33,587 bases of DNA from Zygnema cylindricum (Eukaryota > Streptophyta > Zygnematophyceae > Zygnematales > Zygnemataceae). Numbering within the stretch: the first letter of the stretch is position 1; each line of letters starts with the position of its first letter. The DNA lies in contig JBBHKE010001989.1 of NCBI GenBank assembly GCA_037447655.1, positions 153,935 through 187,521 on the forward strand, read 5' to 3'. Under the pieces are notes generated by a model. It made no database searches, was not told where the DNA came from, and saw nothing but the letters and a program-made list of their open reading frames with translations. Shown here piece after piece: positions 22,311 to 33,362 of the stretch. Both the position numbers and the translations under genes were made by a program.

Positions 22311-23191
22311 AAGTTGAAACGTGAGAGTGCAAGACAAGACTACAGCTGTGCAAGACTTTCTGCGTGGTGATGGATTGGAGGTACATGTAACACATGTACT
22401 TTATCGACCAGCTGTAATGATAGATTTCATACCTTTTCAAGATCGATCTAGATCGTGCTGCTTTTTGTGAGCTTCAATCACCATCCACGAATTCTGTGAC
22501 ATTTGTCTCAAATCTGAGTACGCGGGACGTTATCGAAAGTAGATTTTATTTCCAACAACGCGATGGGACGATGTTCTCCCGACCATTGCGGCTCAAGACT
22601 TTTCAAGCACAAGTCGGCAAAGTGTGATGTTTGAAATGTACATTGCCGTACAGCCTCAATAGTACGAACTGGACCAATATTTCGTTCGCAGATTTTTCCC
22701 TCCAAACAATGTATAGTATGCACAAAAAGGTGCAGATGAAATTACATGCTTCACTGCGATACGATACACGGTACGTCTTATCGCCATGAATGGGATCAAG
22801 CTCGATACTCTACAATGCACCAAACCGTGAATCGCTATTACTGTCAAAGTGTCAATAACACTGTATCGGCACCCCTACATTACGACCCTTGAACCTACCC
22901 TAGAACTAATCACACTCTTTTTTCCTCCACTAATATAAGTACTATTAACTAGGTGTCAATCACTCTGAATAAGGAGGCTTTAAATCATGGATCATATGAG
23001 TTGTGTCATTTCATACAGTAAAAGCTCGTTATTTCGTTCCTAAGTACAAAAAATGAGTCAGTTGACGGCATCGACACTAAAAACGGAGAGGTTGAGAGGT
23101 GTCGACACATGAAAGCGCACTCAAATTTGATCCGTACAGTGGAAAATTGCGCAAACCCGTTCTCACATATTCAAACTTCGACCATGTGAAC

Positions 23192-23467
23192 CATAGTTCA
23201 AAAGTAGGTGTTTTTATGGTAGGCATTTGGTCAGCGCCTTTATCGTAAGTTGTGTAATGGGCTTTTCATGTGATCTTCTTAAATCGCTACTTTGATCAGC
23301 GACCGTCCGATCGTCCGAATCTGACGGTGTAAACAAAACTTTTTGGTCCGAATGTTTTAATTGGTCCGAATAGGTTCGAATACAATATGGGTCTTAAGGT
23401 CATATTGTATGTTTTGCGTACAATAGGCATATTGTATGGGCCTACTTTCACCTAGTTTTGAACTATG
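23192..23467. mobile_element. MITE-like element with CATAGTTCAAAAGTAGGTG inverted ends
   Basis: CATAGTTCAAAAGTAGGTG (23192-23210) pairs with CACCTAGTTTTGAACTATG (23449-23467), 18 of 19 matching. About 276 bp, non-coding; interior has an ACAATATG/CATATTGT hairpin. A third inverted-repeat family in this interval. Confidence 0.75.
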
Positions 23468-23602
23468 ATAAGAACACATAATAGAGCAAATACACTATGG
23501 GAATGTGTATAGTTTTATGTGTGTTGATTAGCGTAACTCTATACTGGCTTCGAGTCCTTTTAACTATTAGGTGACTCCGCCGCTCCGTGCAACCAAAATA
23601 GA

Positions 23603-24062
23603 AGTGTTGTGTATCGGCAAGGTTTTGCGACTGGTGGATATGTACCTTTTTTTTGCTTTACGATAATCAATATATCGGCACAATATATCGACACCGGTGT
23701 TATCGCCAATAAAAAATCGATTTTCATGGCGATAACACCAGTACTAATAACTATTAGCGATAATTGTACGGTTCTTACCGTACAATTGTACGGTTTACTC
23801 CGTCGTACTGAACCGCCGTTATTCCGTTACACAAAGTACGAAACAGATTGTAACATGTGGCATGCAATGCTATATACAGTGAAAATATATAATACCGTAT
23901 ATTATAAAGTATTATTATATAGCGTACTATATTTTTTCCACTTATCGCCGATAGGTAATTTGTTGGTCTCGGAGCGATATAGTCGGACCCTTGACCGTTT
24001 GATAACCGATAAATATCGATATTGGTGTTATCGCAATAAACTTCTTGCCGATACACAACACT
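23603..24062. mobile_element. MITE-like element, TGTATCGG family (copy 2)
   Basis: AGTGTTGTGTATCGGCAAG at 23603 and CTTGCCGATACACAACACT ending 24062 are perfect inverted repeats. About 460 bp. An interior GATAACCGAT..TATCG segment resembles copy 1 at 21554. Confidence 0.85.
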
Positions 24063-24127
24063 ACCGTTGAGTTTATATTTGACGGTCAATCCATTATACA
24101 ACTTCGACTTGCGAGATATCGTAACAC

Positions 24128-24322
24128 TACACCGTGAATCGCTATTAGCGTCAATGATTCTAATTGCGGTTCCTCATTTTTTTACCCAAATTCTCAAATA
24201 GAATTAATAAAAACCCTTTAAAAAACAAATTAGAGTAAATGATTTTCCTCAAAGCCCCTAAATTCCCAAATAGCGTAAATAACGCTAATTGTTTCATTAC
24301 GCTAATAGCGATTCACGGTGTA
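24128..24322. mobile_element. MITE-like element, CACCGTGAATCG family (copy 3)
   Basis: TACACCGTGAATCGCTATTA at 24128 and TAATAGCGATTCACGGTGTA ending 24322, perfect inverted repeats with TA flanks, about 195 bp. It looks like a deletion derivative of the 20886 copy. An extra right-end fragment (ATAGTGATTCACGGTGTT) follows at 24323-24340. Confidence 0.9.
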
Positions 24323-24934
24323 ATAGTGATTCACGGTGTTCTAAAACGATAGGCGGCATAAATTTTTAGGGCAAATGTCCATTGTAATGGAGATCCTAAC
24401 TAGGGCAAAAGAGTTAAAAAACCAGCGAGCACTTTTCCCTCCCAACAAAGTAATTCGAGTTATCTTCATGCGTACATGACGTCGGCAAAATGGAGTCACT
24501 TATAAACCATGTACAACCTTTCTCTCCGAGTTGAGCGTAAATTAGGGAAGGCCAGGAACCTTGCAAACAAAATTACAAACTTACCAAAAATGTAACCAAA
24601 TAGTACACTTTACGCTTCCTTCCAAACCGAAACCAAAACTAACGACACACAAAAAAAAATTACGTTTCCATACATAGAAAATGACACCACCAAAGTGACG
24701 TCAGCAAGGAAGTGGGGAGAAATATGGTGACCTTCGGTAAAAGTCAGAGGTGCAAAATATTTTTGCACACTCAATCAGATTACGATCTACGAAACGTACC
24801 GAATAAGGCCACCTTTTCGTGTAAAGACGGTCATTGGTGTTGACATACATTTCTAGTTGTGAAAATCCTATTTTCACATTCCACAAACATCTCTTTTTAC
24901 CTTCGCAAGTTGGGAATCGTTCATTTATGCCCGT

Positions 24935-25137
24935 TACACCTTGAATCGTTACTAGCGTATAGAAATTATTAGTGTAAAGAAAAAATTAGCGTCATTAATT
25001 CTAATTTAGTGCCAGGAGACGTGGCAGATTATGGTCCACGTCCTTAAATCGTGTGATTTATTATATTTCAGGTATCAATGTCAAAATTTTGGGGTGCCGA
25101 TATAGCGTACATAAGGCTAATAACGATTCACGGTGTA
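24935..25137. mobile_element. MITE-like element, CACCGTGAATCG family (copy 4)
   Basis: TACACCTTGAATCGTTACTA at 24935 and TAATAACGATTCACGGTGTA ending 25137; imperfect inverted repeats, TA flanks, about 203 bp. A further solitary right end lies at 26923-26944. Confidence 0.85.
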
Positions 25138-26014
25138 GTTTTAAAACCATCTTTACAGTATCCCAATAGCCGTGAACTCGTTACTTCGTGGGTATAAATT
25201 CACCACATCCTACGTCTCACTATAAATAGTGGTCCCATTATTGCATAAGCGAGGATACAGGAGCATTCGACTCACAACAACGGATGGGAAAAATATCATT
25301 TTTGAAAAAAATCGGGTTGAAATGTCATCCCCAAAATGCATGTTTTTCTGCCCGGAGAGTTTCATGTCAATGTATATCCAAAGTATGTACACTGCGGATT
25401 TCAATTTCAATAGCATGTATGTCTCAATACCGTGTTCCGTATTTCAATACCATTTCAGTTAAGAGGAGGACAAAAAGATTTAACTTTCCTGGAATCGATG
25501 ATCGATGATTTAAAATTTTGTCAATGATTGGACTTTTTTTCTCAAAAATTTGGTAAGCCAATATGTTCGCATTAACTCCGAAACCAACTCTAGCGTCTTT
25601 ATTAATAGAAGGCTCATAATGACGTCCTTATTAGTGATTTTTCTTTTCTTTTATCTCCTGCTCTATTCCCGTGTTCGATGTACTCCACAAGCACACTAAG
25701 TCCCAAATTTGTCGGCTTTCTATGTAACTTCTCTATTTAATTTCTAGCTAAACATATTTACTGAAAAAGTAAACACTTGCACAATACAGTTCTAAACGGT
25801 ACGTCTTGACAGAAAACACGACTAAAAAATGAAAGAATCCCAAAATCTTCTTAAAATAGAATCTCCTGGAGCCCCCGCCTCTAAGCTGAGGATAATTATT
25901 TTTCAGACCCCAAAACTGGTAGGAACTAAATCCCACAATGGATTAAAAATTTTACAACACAATACGAGCTAAAAATAATGAACAAAACCAGATCGATGTA
26001 CGCGTGAAAACTCC

Positions 26015-26300
26015 ATTCTTTCCTTCCTTCCGTCCTTCCTTCCTTCCCTCTTTCCTTCATTCCCTCCCTCCCTCCCTCCCTCCCTCCCTCCCTCCCTCCC
26101 TCCTTCCCTCTTTCCTCCTTTCATCCTTCCCTCCTTCCCTCCTTTCCTCCTTTCCTCCTCCCTCCTCCCTCCTCCCTCCTCCCTCCCTCCTTCCTTCCCT
26201 CCTTCCCCCTTTCCCTCCTTCCCCGAACCATTCCCGTCCTCCTCGTCCTTCCCTCCTTCCGAAATACCTTTCCCTCCTCCCTGAAATCCTTCTCCGCCCC
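26015..26300. repeat. CCTTCC/CCTCC polypyrimidine tract after the Kazal stop codon
   Basis: About 285 bp of CCTTCC, CCTCCC and CTTTCC units ending next to the stop codon (26304-26302). In the Kazal transcript this would be a purine-rich start of the 3' UTR. Confidence 0.95.
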
Positions 26301-26301
26301 C

Positions 26302-29157
26302 TCATATCACTCCCCCAAGTATCATGATCACCGCCCCTCCGAGCCACACCAGGTGCAGCAGCAGGAGTGTCTGCGCGGCTCTCGGAGCCACACTAAATCC
26401 GGTGTTGCCCTCCGGACAAAGACCCTCATGGGCCACTGCCACTCCTGCACATCGGGCCGCTTCGGACCCGCACCTGCAGAAAAAGACAAAGAGGAACGAT
26501 AAACAGACGCTGAGTCCATCAGAAAGGAGAACGGGGAAAAAAAGAGGAGAGAAAATAACTGGAAAAAACGAGAATGAACAGCGAGTGAGTTTGAGGAGAT
26601 TGCGAGTCGACAAGACTTGATTGTGTGTAGCGTCACGTTTTGTGGAGGCATTACTGTGGATGTGGAAATGAATACAGAAATGATAAAGAAAGCGAATAGA
26701 TATAATGACGGGGAAGCTCTGTTTAACGAGGTAAACCGTGAAAGGTTATTAAAGCAAAGAAATTATTGGCGTGGGATTTATATTAGCATTATTGATTATA
26801 ATTCAGTACCAAATGATTTAAGGAATCAGTGTTAAGAAAAAAAAAAATGTTACTATTAACACTGTTTTGTGGTCAAATGGCAAAAAAACCTAGCAATAGC
26901 ACTACATAATAGTGTTATCGACATTAATAATGATTCACGGTGTGATTGCGAGGGATGCCACATCCACCTTTTTCGATGCAATTATTGTTTATCGAAACTG
27001 ACATACCTCTAATTTTAATTTTCTAATTTTTTGTCCCCATGGATAAACCATCATGAGTACTAATAGTAAGTTAATAAAACCTGATCAATGCTTCCACATT
27101 TCCAACATACATTCAAAACTCGAACGAATTCAAAATCAAGATGGACTCAAAAGTCATAATGAATTCAAAATCACAACGGAACAGAAGTAATAGATTCAAA
27201 ATTAGAATGGAATCTTTAAATTATTTTGCAAAACATTACAGTTTTACAAGCAGAAAAAACATCCTATTTTCAAGACATGGATATAATCAGACAGAAAGAA
27301 AATGGAACATATCAGTCTGAAATTAGATTGGCATAAATTGGTATTCATGCAAAATAAATGTTGAAGTTCTGATGTAAAATGACCCACACAAATAGATTAC
27401 ATACCAGTAAGTGACCATATCTTCGCCACAAACCCTGCATAAAAGACAAAAAAAACCTTTATTATCAGACTGACTTCCATATGCAATCTTCAAAGGCCTT
27501 AACTTCAAGATTTTAACATAGTTTCTAAAACAGTTTTAAAAACAGCTCTTTTAGTTGCTAGATGAACCTACTTTCTTAAAAGAAACTAGGAGATAATCCT
27601 GACTAACCGTACATAGATCCTTCAAAAATCACCAAAATACCTAAATCATAGAAACAACTATGAGTTATTATTTTTATTTTATGGATAAGCAGACCACCAA
27701 AACAAACATTGAGTACAGAAAGGAAAAAAAAAGTAAAAGAAAAAAAACTCACGGATCAGGACAGCGGCAATATAGAGGACAACGAAGAGCTTGCTCGGCT
27801 CCACTTTCACATTCCCCTGGAAGCATAAAAAAAAAAGACAGAAAAAAAGGAAAAAAGAAAGAAGAAGAGAATGAAGATAACATATACATTCCACATAAAA
27901 CACAAAAAAGACATGGAGAACCTGAATGATAAACCAACTCTAAGAAAGGAATGTAACAGAGAGACACAGTAAGTAAGAAAAGCTGTTTCAAGAATGTTAA
28001 CCAACTCCAAACAAAACTATGTGTCCCTTCATAATCACTTTTTCGGAAAATAAAATGAAGAGAGAGCAAACGAGAGGGAGAGGGAGAGGAGAGAGATGAG
28101 ACATGATGATGACAGCAAGGAAAGGGAGAGAGAGAGAGACTGATGTGCATTAAAAGGTAACTGAATATATTGAAAAGTCAATTAGATAGCATAATAAAAC
28201 CAACGACTAGATCCGGAGCATCTTTGCAACTTGGGAGTTTTCTTGAGATTTTTTTAGGTTTCTACCAAAATGCAAAACTTGAGCTCCTGCGGCAATTGCA
28301 GCGCATTCAGAATCGTAGATTCGCTTCCCTTCGGCACAAACCTGCGGTAATGTACAGTCATAAAAGACAAAAAACAGGAAAGTACAGCGACAGTCTTCAG
28401 CAAACAAAAGTGAAAAACGACAAAGGAAATCACAACTTCTTAAAGAACCGAAAGAATTTGTAAACAACAAAGTTAAGATGCAGAGATTAGAGTTAAAAAA
28501 AAAATGGGTTGGGTTGAAATGAGGACGAGAAAGGGGAAAAAAAGATGAGCGGAGAGCAAAGGAGGTAGAGGGGAAGGGAGGGAGGGAGGGAGGAAGGGAG
28601 GGAGAGAATGAGGGTGAGAAAGATAGGGACAGATAGAGGAAGACAGAGAGGGAGGGCGGCAGAGAGAGGGAGGGTAAGAGAAAGAGGGAGGGAGAGAGCG
28701 AGAGGGATGACGAGAGAAAGGAGGGAGGCAGGGAGGGGAGAGAGGGAGGAAGAGAGCGGGAGGGAGGGGGAGGGGGAGAGAGAGAGAGAGAGGGAGGGAG
28801 GGCAGGAGGGGGGGAGAGAGCGAGAGAGAGAGAGGAGGGAGGAGGGAAGAGGGAGGGAGGGAGGGGGAGAGAGGGGGAGAGAGGGGGAGGGGGAGGGGGA
28901 GGGGGAGGGAGAGGGAGAGAGAGAGGGAGAAGGAGAGGGAGAGGCAGAGGCAGAGGGAGAGAGAGAGGGAGAGGGAGAGGGAGAAAAGAATTACAGCTCA
29001 CCATTCCCGATGTCTGGTTACAGGCAGAAGGAAGGCGAATGCGTGTCTGCGGTTTGCTGCGTTCCCCGCTGACTGCCAGTGCGAAGGCCAGCACGGCAGC
29101 GACGAACGGAGCCGCACGGACGCATCGGAGCATCGACACAGACGACTTTCGAATCAT
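26302..29157 (-). CDS. Secreted two-domain Kazal-type serine protease inhibitor-like protein (5 exons)
   Basis: Exons (minus strand): 29157-29002, 28341-28266, 27816-27753, 27434-27405, 26473-26302. All introns are GT-AG and all phases agree; product 165 residues. Signal peptide about 1-31 (hydrophobic APFVAAVLAFALAVSG). Domain 1 (46-80): CNQTSGMVCAEGKRIYDSEC, a degenerate Kazal with alanine where the next cysteine is expected. Domain 2 (90-128): RCPLYCRCPDPVCGEDMVTY, then WCGSEAARCAGVAVAHEGLC, the plant Kazal core. A hydrophobic tail (144-165) ends at the C-terminus, suiting a GPI signal or a tail anchor. Known: Kazal domains block serine proteases, and small Arabidopsis proteins share the VCGxDGVTYWCG core and a hydrophobic C-terminus. 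Inhibition itself is inferred. The protease target cannot be read from the sequence. The 30-nt exon 4 completes the core and would be easy for gene finders to miss. Confidence 0.87.
28076..28136. repeat. Short GA-rich tracts in Kazal intron 2
   Basis: GGGAGAGGGAGAGG and (GA)n runs, partly interrupted by ATGATGATG. They lie in intron 2 (28265-27817); the sense strand is pyrimidine-rich. Confidence 0.85.
28556..28985. repeat. (GGGAGA)n-type polypurine satellite in Kazal intron 1
   Basis: About 430 bp of GGGA/GAGAGG units ending just inside the exon 1 donor (29001). The sense strand is polypyrimidine. Open frames across it on both strands are artefacts. Confidence 0.95.
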
Positions 29158-29193
29158 TGGAAATGTTTCCTGACTAAAAAACACGAAGAAGGG

Positions 29194-29200
29194 CGGGGGG

Positions 29201-29250
<50 letters not shown>
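29194..29250. repeat. (GA)n run upstream of the Kazal start codon
   Basis: About 25 GA units, 40-90 bp upstream of the ATG at 29157. In the sense strand this is a (CT)n stretch in the likely 5' UTR or core promoter, like the pyrimidine patches of plant promoters. Confidence 0.9.
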
Positions 29251-29252
<2 letters not shown>

Positions 29253-29352
29253 TGAATCGAGTAAGTTGTAGGGCTGACGTCCCATCGACGTCCACAGCGC
29301 GTCGGAAGGTCCGGAGGAGTTTGAAATGGAACGGTCAAACCAGGCAGAGTAA

Positions 29353-29470
29353 GTACGGCCAAGGTACAGTACTTGCTGTCATGCACTGTTCAACTGCATT
29401 GCGGCCACGTGGCAGTCGATACGCGTACGGTACTCGACTCGATGCGCTTTGGTTGTCCGACCCAACGTAC
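29353..29470 (-). promoter_or_regulatory. GTAC cluster with a G-box upstream of the Kazal gene
   Basis: GTAC occurs at 29353, 29364, 29369, 29425, 29430 and 29467, six in 118 bp, about 200-310 bp upstream of the ATG. A CACGTG G-box lies at 29406-29411. Known: GTAC is the core bound by plant SBP/SPL factors and by copper-response regulators. Regulation here is inferred only from motif density. Confidence 0.45.
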
Positions 29471-29827
29471 GGCATAGAACCATAGACATGTCAGGATGCA
29501 ACAACCAACCGTAATGTCCCCGTTGGGCACTTTCCTACGCGCGTATTTCTGCGATTTTTCTTGTCGTTTTGGAATTTGGACCCAAATTAATAGCGGCTCA
29601 GTTTTAGCTGGCGATATTTCGGTGGAGTTTCGCCGATGTATGTGCCTATGTGGACATTCATATCGATCCACTAGAAACGTCGTTATCGATATAAATTTTA
29701 AATCGGAGCAATGCTAGAACATACTTGGACAGTTTTGAAATCGTGTATAGAACAGTACAACTTTAGCTGAACGGTACGACAGACAAAACGACAAGTTTCA
29801 TGACGACTTTACAACAAGCAAACCTTT
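29471..29827. other. Non-coding stretch between the Kazal promoter and the non-LTR element
   Basis: No gene or clear repeat. Short open frames show no family features. Confidence 0.6.
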
Positions 29828-32330
29828 TTGCCTTTGACCTCGCCATATGCAACCTCACGTGAGTTAGATGTTTTGGGAGCTTACGATTTGGGAGCCCCTC
29901 GCCCGCAATTGTACACCCGTATTCCTATGGCCGTCAAGACAATAGTACAAGATGCCCTCCACCTCCCCTTGTCCCACATTTCTTCAAACCCGACGGACAT
30001 TGCTCCTTGGCACCTACTTCTTATGTTCTCTCTCTGGGTGCTAGTCCTTCAAGGTCGTGGAGGGGGCAGTGGGGCTAGAGAAATTATGGCGGGTTGTCGC
30101 CGATTCATTCGTGGTGACTGGAAGTCCCTCCACGCCGAGCATGAGGATCGGGTATCAAGCACCTCTTTTATACCACGTCGACCACCTAGGCCATCATATG
30201 TCTCGACCTCTTATCGTGGAGCAATTCACTTAGGCCGTGTTTGTGAGCTTTCTCGAGCGGTTCGGGCCCAACAGCCATTCACCCCTGCCCCCGGATCTTC
30301 TTCCACTATTGAGGTCCTTCGAGCTCTCCACCCCCCCGCCCCTTCTCCTTTACCCCATTCCATCCACACCTTTGAGCCTTCTGAGAGTTTTACTTTGGAT
30401 CGGGAGGTTTTCATTAAGGCTCTTAGCTCTTCTCCTCACCTTTCAGCGGGGGGGCCCTCGGGCACAGTATATGATTATTTCGCGATGTTTTGCCCCCTGA
30501 ATCGGGTGCCCGGGGGTTCAATGTGTTTTTTCGAGTATGTTCCCATATTGCTAGTGGGGATGTCCCCCCTCGGATTTGTGATCTTTTATGGCAGTCGCCA
30601 AACCTAATGGTAGGATCCGCCCTATCGCCGTGGGAGAGGTTTTATATAGATTGGTGGCTCGTGCAATATGTCTCCAGCTCAAACCAACTTTCCATGATTA
30701 TTTCTCTCCTCATCAGTTTGGAGTGGCCACGAGAGGGGGTTGTGAGGCCATGGTCCACGGGATTCGGGCTTTGTTGGATGTACATCCGGATTGGTTGGCC
30801 CCTCAAGTAGACGTTTCCAATGCATTTAATACGGTGGATCGGAACGTGACTTTTTCAGAGCTTATGGCATCTCCTTCTCTGATTGTCCAATCATTCCCCT
30901 TTGTGAGGCCTTTCTATTCTTTGACAAGCAGCCTTTCCTTCTCGGCCGATGGGGATCTTATTCCTCTCTCCTCTGCTATTGGCACTTGCCGAGGTGACCC
31001 TCTCGGCAGACCTTTGTTCGCCTTTGTTTATTACCGGGCCTTTCGTGCCTCGGCAGCCGCCTTCCCTTTTTACCTTTTCCCTTCGGTCGCAGATGATACG
31101 CACATTATTGGGCCGAGAGAACAAGTCGTGTTGGCATATGATTTTTTCAGGGAACGTTCAGCCAAACCCAACCTTTCAGTTTAGCCGTCGAAGTGTGTTA
31201 TTTGGTCTCCTCAGGATATTCCACTTTCGTTTACTCCCCCTCCTGGCTTTCAAATTCCTTCTCCCTCCGATGGCATTCGTGTGTTTGGTTGCCCCCTTGG
31301 TTCGGATACTTTCGTGACCCAATTCCTTCATGATGCTCTACAGACAGATTTAGCCCAAGTGGACAACCTTCCTCACCTTCTTGATCCCCAAGTTGCTTTT
31401 GCTATGTTAACTAGGTGTTTTCCCCACTGCCCTTCTTACCTCACTCGCTTTTCCCCTCCCACCTTGACATTTGTCTCCTCTCTCTCGGCTTTTGACGATC
31501 GCCTCATAGACGTCCTCCACACTCTGTTAGGTCGAGGGGCATTTGATCGCGAGTCTGGGCCATCGGCCCGCATTCAGGCATCCCTCCCTGTCTCTACTGG
31601 GGGGTTCGGTCTACTATCCACTGCTCGTGTTGCTCCCGCTGCCTATTTGGGAAGTTGGTGTCTTATTGCCTCCACTCTTGTTTCCTGTTTCTTGGCTGGG
31701 GACACCCCCGTTCTAGCTACTATTATCCCCGGGTTTCAGACGGTGTGTTCGCCTTCCAACGATCTTTATTAGACGCGTCACGTTCTCTTCCTCCCCATTC
31801 CTTTGTGGATGTGCCGATTTTCTCGACCCTTCTTACAAAATCTGTTAAGCTTGTCCAGGAATTGATTTTCGATCGGGTTGTCGCCACCAATAAATCCGAG
31901 CTTCTCAAGGTGCTTCCCTCCGATTCTTCTCGTGCCCGTCTTCTCTCTTGTGGTTGACCTGGTTTTGGGTCATGGCTTTTTGCCACACCTATTTTGTCCA
32001 CGCTGCAAATCTCACCAGCTCACTTCACCACCTCCCTTCGGTTTCGCCTTGGCCTCCCCCATGTCAAGCTCGTATGCTTTTCAGGCATACCTTTATACAC
32101 CAAGGATTTCTGAGCCCTTTTTACCCTGTACGGTATTGAGAGTATGGAGGAGTGAGTGCAGCAAGCTACACGTGATCCTTTTATTTCCTAAACTGAGCGG
32201 AACGCACTTTATTTCACGCCTAACGGAGGCCAGACGACAAAGTTCTACCGTCTCAAAGATAGCAATTTCGTTACATGGGACCAGTTTCCACCAGCCCCTT
32301 AGGGGGGTACATTATGGATAACCACGTAAT
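29828..32330 (+). pseudogene. Non-LTR-type reverse transcriptase element, frameshifted
   Basis: Seen: several overlapping frames that together read as one RT polyprotein. The upstream region (29828-30600) includes the pre-RT segment LTLDREVFIKALSSS-like and SAGGPSG. The RT core (30588-31184) has KPNGRIRPIAVGEVLYRLVA, FGVATRGGCEAMVHG, QVDVSNAFNTVDR (first catalytic Asp), CRGDPLGRPLFAFVYY and PSVADDTHIIGP (second catalytic pair, with VADD for the usual YADD). A C-terminal region continues in other frames (ARIQASLPVSTGGFGL near 31570-31620). Frame changes near 30500, 31180 and 31760 make it non-functional. No integrase, LTR, apurinic endonuclease or restriction-like endonuclease was recognised. 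The clade is unresolved. Both ends are uncertain. Confidence 0.85.
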
Positions 32331-33362
32331 TATCCGGATTTGCATCTAGATTAAGCTGTTTACCGCCAGTAGGAATTTAGTTCAGGTACAGCTGACCTCT
32401 GGTCCATTAATATCATCAGGTCAAAGTCTGGCAAGTTAGTGTCCTTTTCAAGACTTTGTCTTATAATAGTGGACCAAATAATTTCTTCTGGACGCGGATC
32501 TAGCCGCAGTCCGGAGCAAAACTTTTTGCCTCGAGTGTGGTACCGATTGTTTTGTCTTGTGTCAGTTCCCCTACACTTGCTTGCCGCTCATTGGTTAATA
32601 GCATAGCTTTGACTTTTGGACCTGAAATTTGACAAACTTTGATGTATAAGGCACTTGGGGTCGAAGGAGACAGGTTGCTTTTTAGTACTATCTCTTGTGA
32701 AAACTCTCAAAAATTCCAACAAACATTCTTTTGGAGAATCTTTGTTTTTGTTTAACTCTATTGTCATCTTGGTTTTGGATCTGTCTTTTGTGGGAATCAC
32801 AGTCCGGGTGGGTAGTTGGCACTATCTGCTTTTTGGGAGATTTTTGGACTTTTTGCAGTTTGAAACCGGGAAGAGTCTTGTCGGGTCCGAGTTGCGGACA
32901 CCGGAGGTTGAAAGAGCACCATACCTATTTGCGATCTTATCTGGAGATGGATCGCCTTTCTCTCGTTTTCATTGTTTATTGGTGGGGTAGGTTAAGCTTG
33001 CTTCGCTATATTTCACATTCTCTTTCTTTTATTCTCTTTTCTGGGACAAGGTGATATTGTTAAATGTGGAAAGCCAATCCTATTACCTATATATATTTCT
33101 ACGTGGTAGTGCATTTGTGTCTTCATCTGGAGTTCTCTTTGCTCTGGAGTGACCCTCCCGGAGTAAACTGGAATCCCCTGGATCAGGACAGTGGGTTTTG
33201 AGGAAAGAAGTGCGATCGACTTCCCGAAGGGAAAAGCACAGTACTGAAAAGCCACTTGTCCACGTGGATTAGAGGGGATAAGAGCTTTGACTTTGTACGC
33301 TCTCTTTTTGGAAGTGAGCTCTAGTTACATTCATTACTCTTTCGCTCGTTACCTTTGTCATC
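32331..33362. other. Unassigned stretch after the non-LTR element
   Basis: No gene recognised; frames of 105-110 codons near 32655-33054 have no family pattern. CCTATATATATTT near 33080 resembles a TATA box about 280 bp before the ATG at 33363, as in an LTR plus leader. The partner LTR would be outside the window. Confidence 0.4.

Larger units (their letters stand above)
19258..26301. other. Intergenic block between the kinase start and the Kazal stop; MITE-rich and GTAC-rich
   Basis: About 7 kb with no convincing gene; open frames are short and lie in repeats. It holds nested MITE-like families (separate entries), a second copy of the dispersed repeat (22.05-22.31 kb), a very high density of GTAC between about 20.2 and 22.8 kb, and the CCTTCC tract at its end. 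The kinase promoter should lie just above 19257, but no clear TATA box was recognised. Confidence 0.75.

Noticed and set aside
23609-24070. 153-codon plus-strand open frame
   Set aside because: Fills a MITE-like element between its inverted ends. The composition follows the repeat and there is no family pattern.
26324-26620. Plus-strand 98-codon open frame
   Set aside because: Antisense shadow of Kazal exon 5, which has recognisable cysteine spacing on the minus strand.
28207-29295. 362-codon minus-strand open frame
   Set aside because: It runs from real exon 1 through intron 1 satellite DNA into exon 2. The Kazal phases only work with the intron removed.
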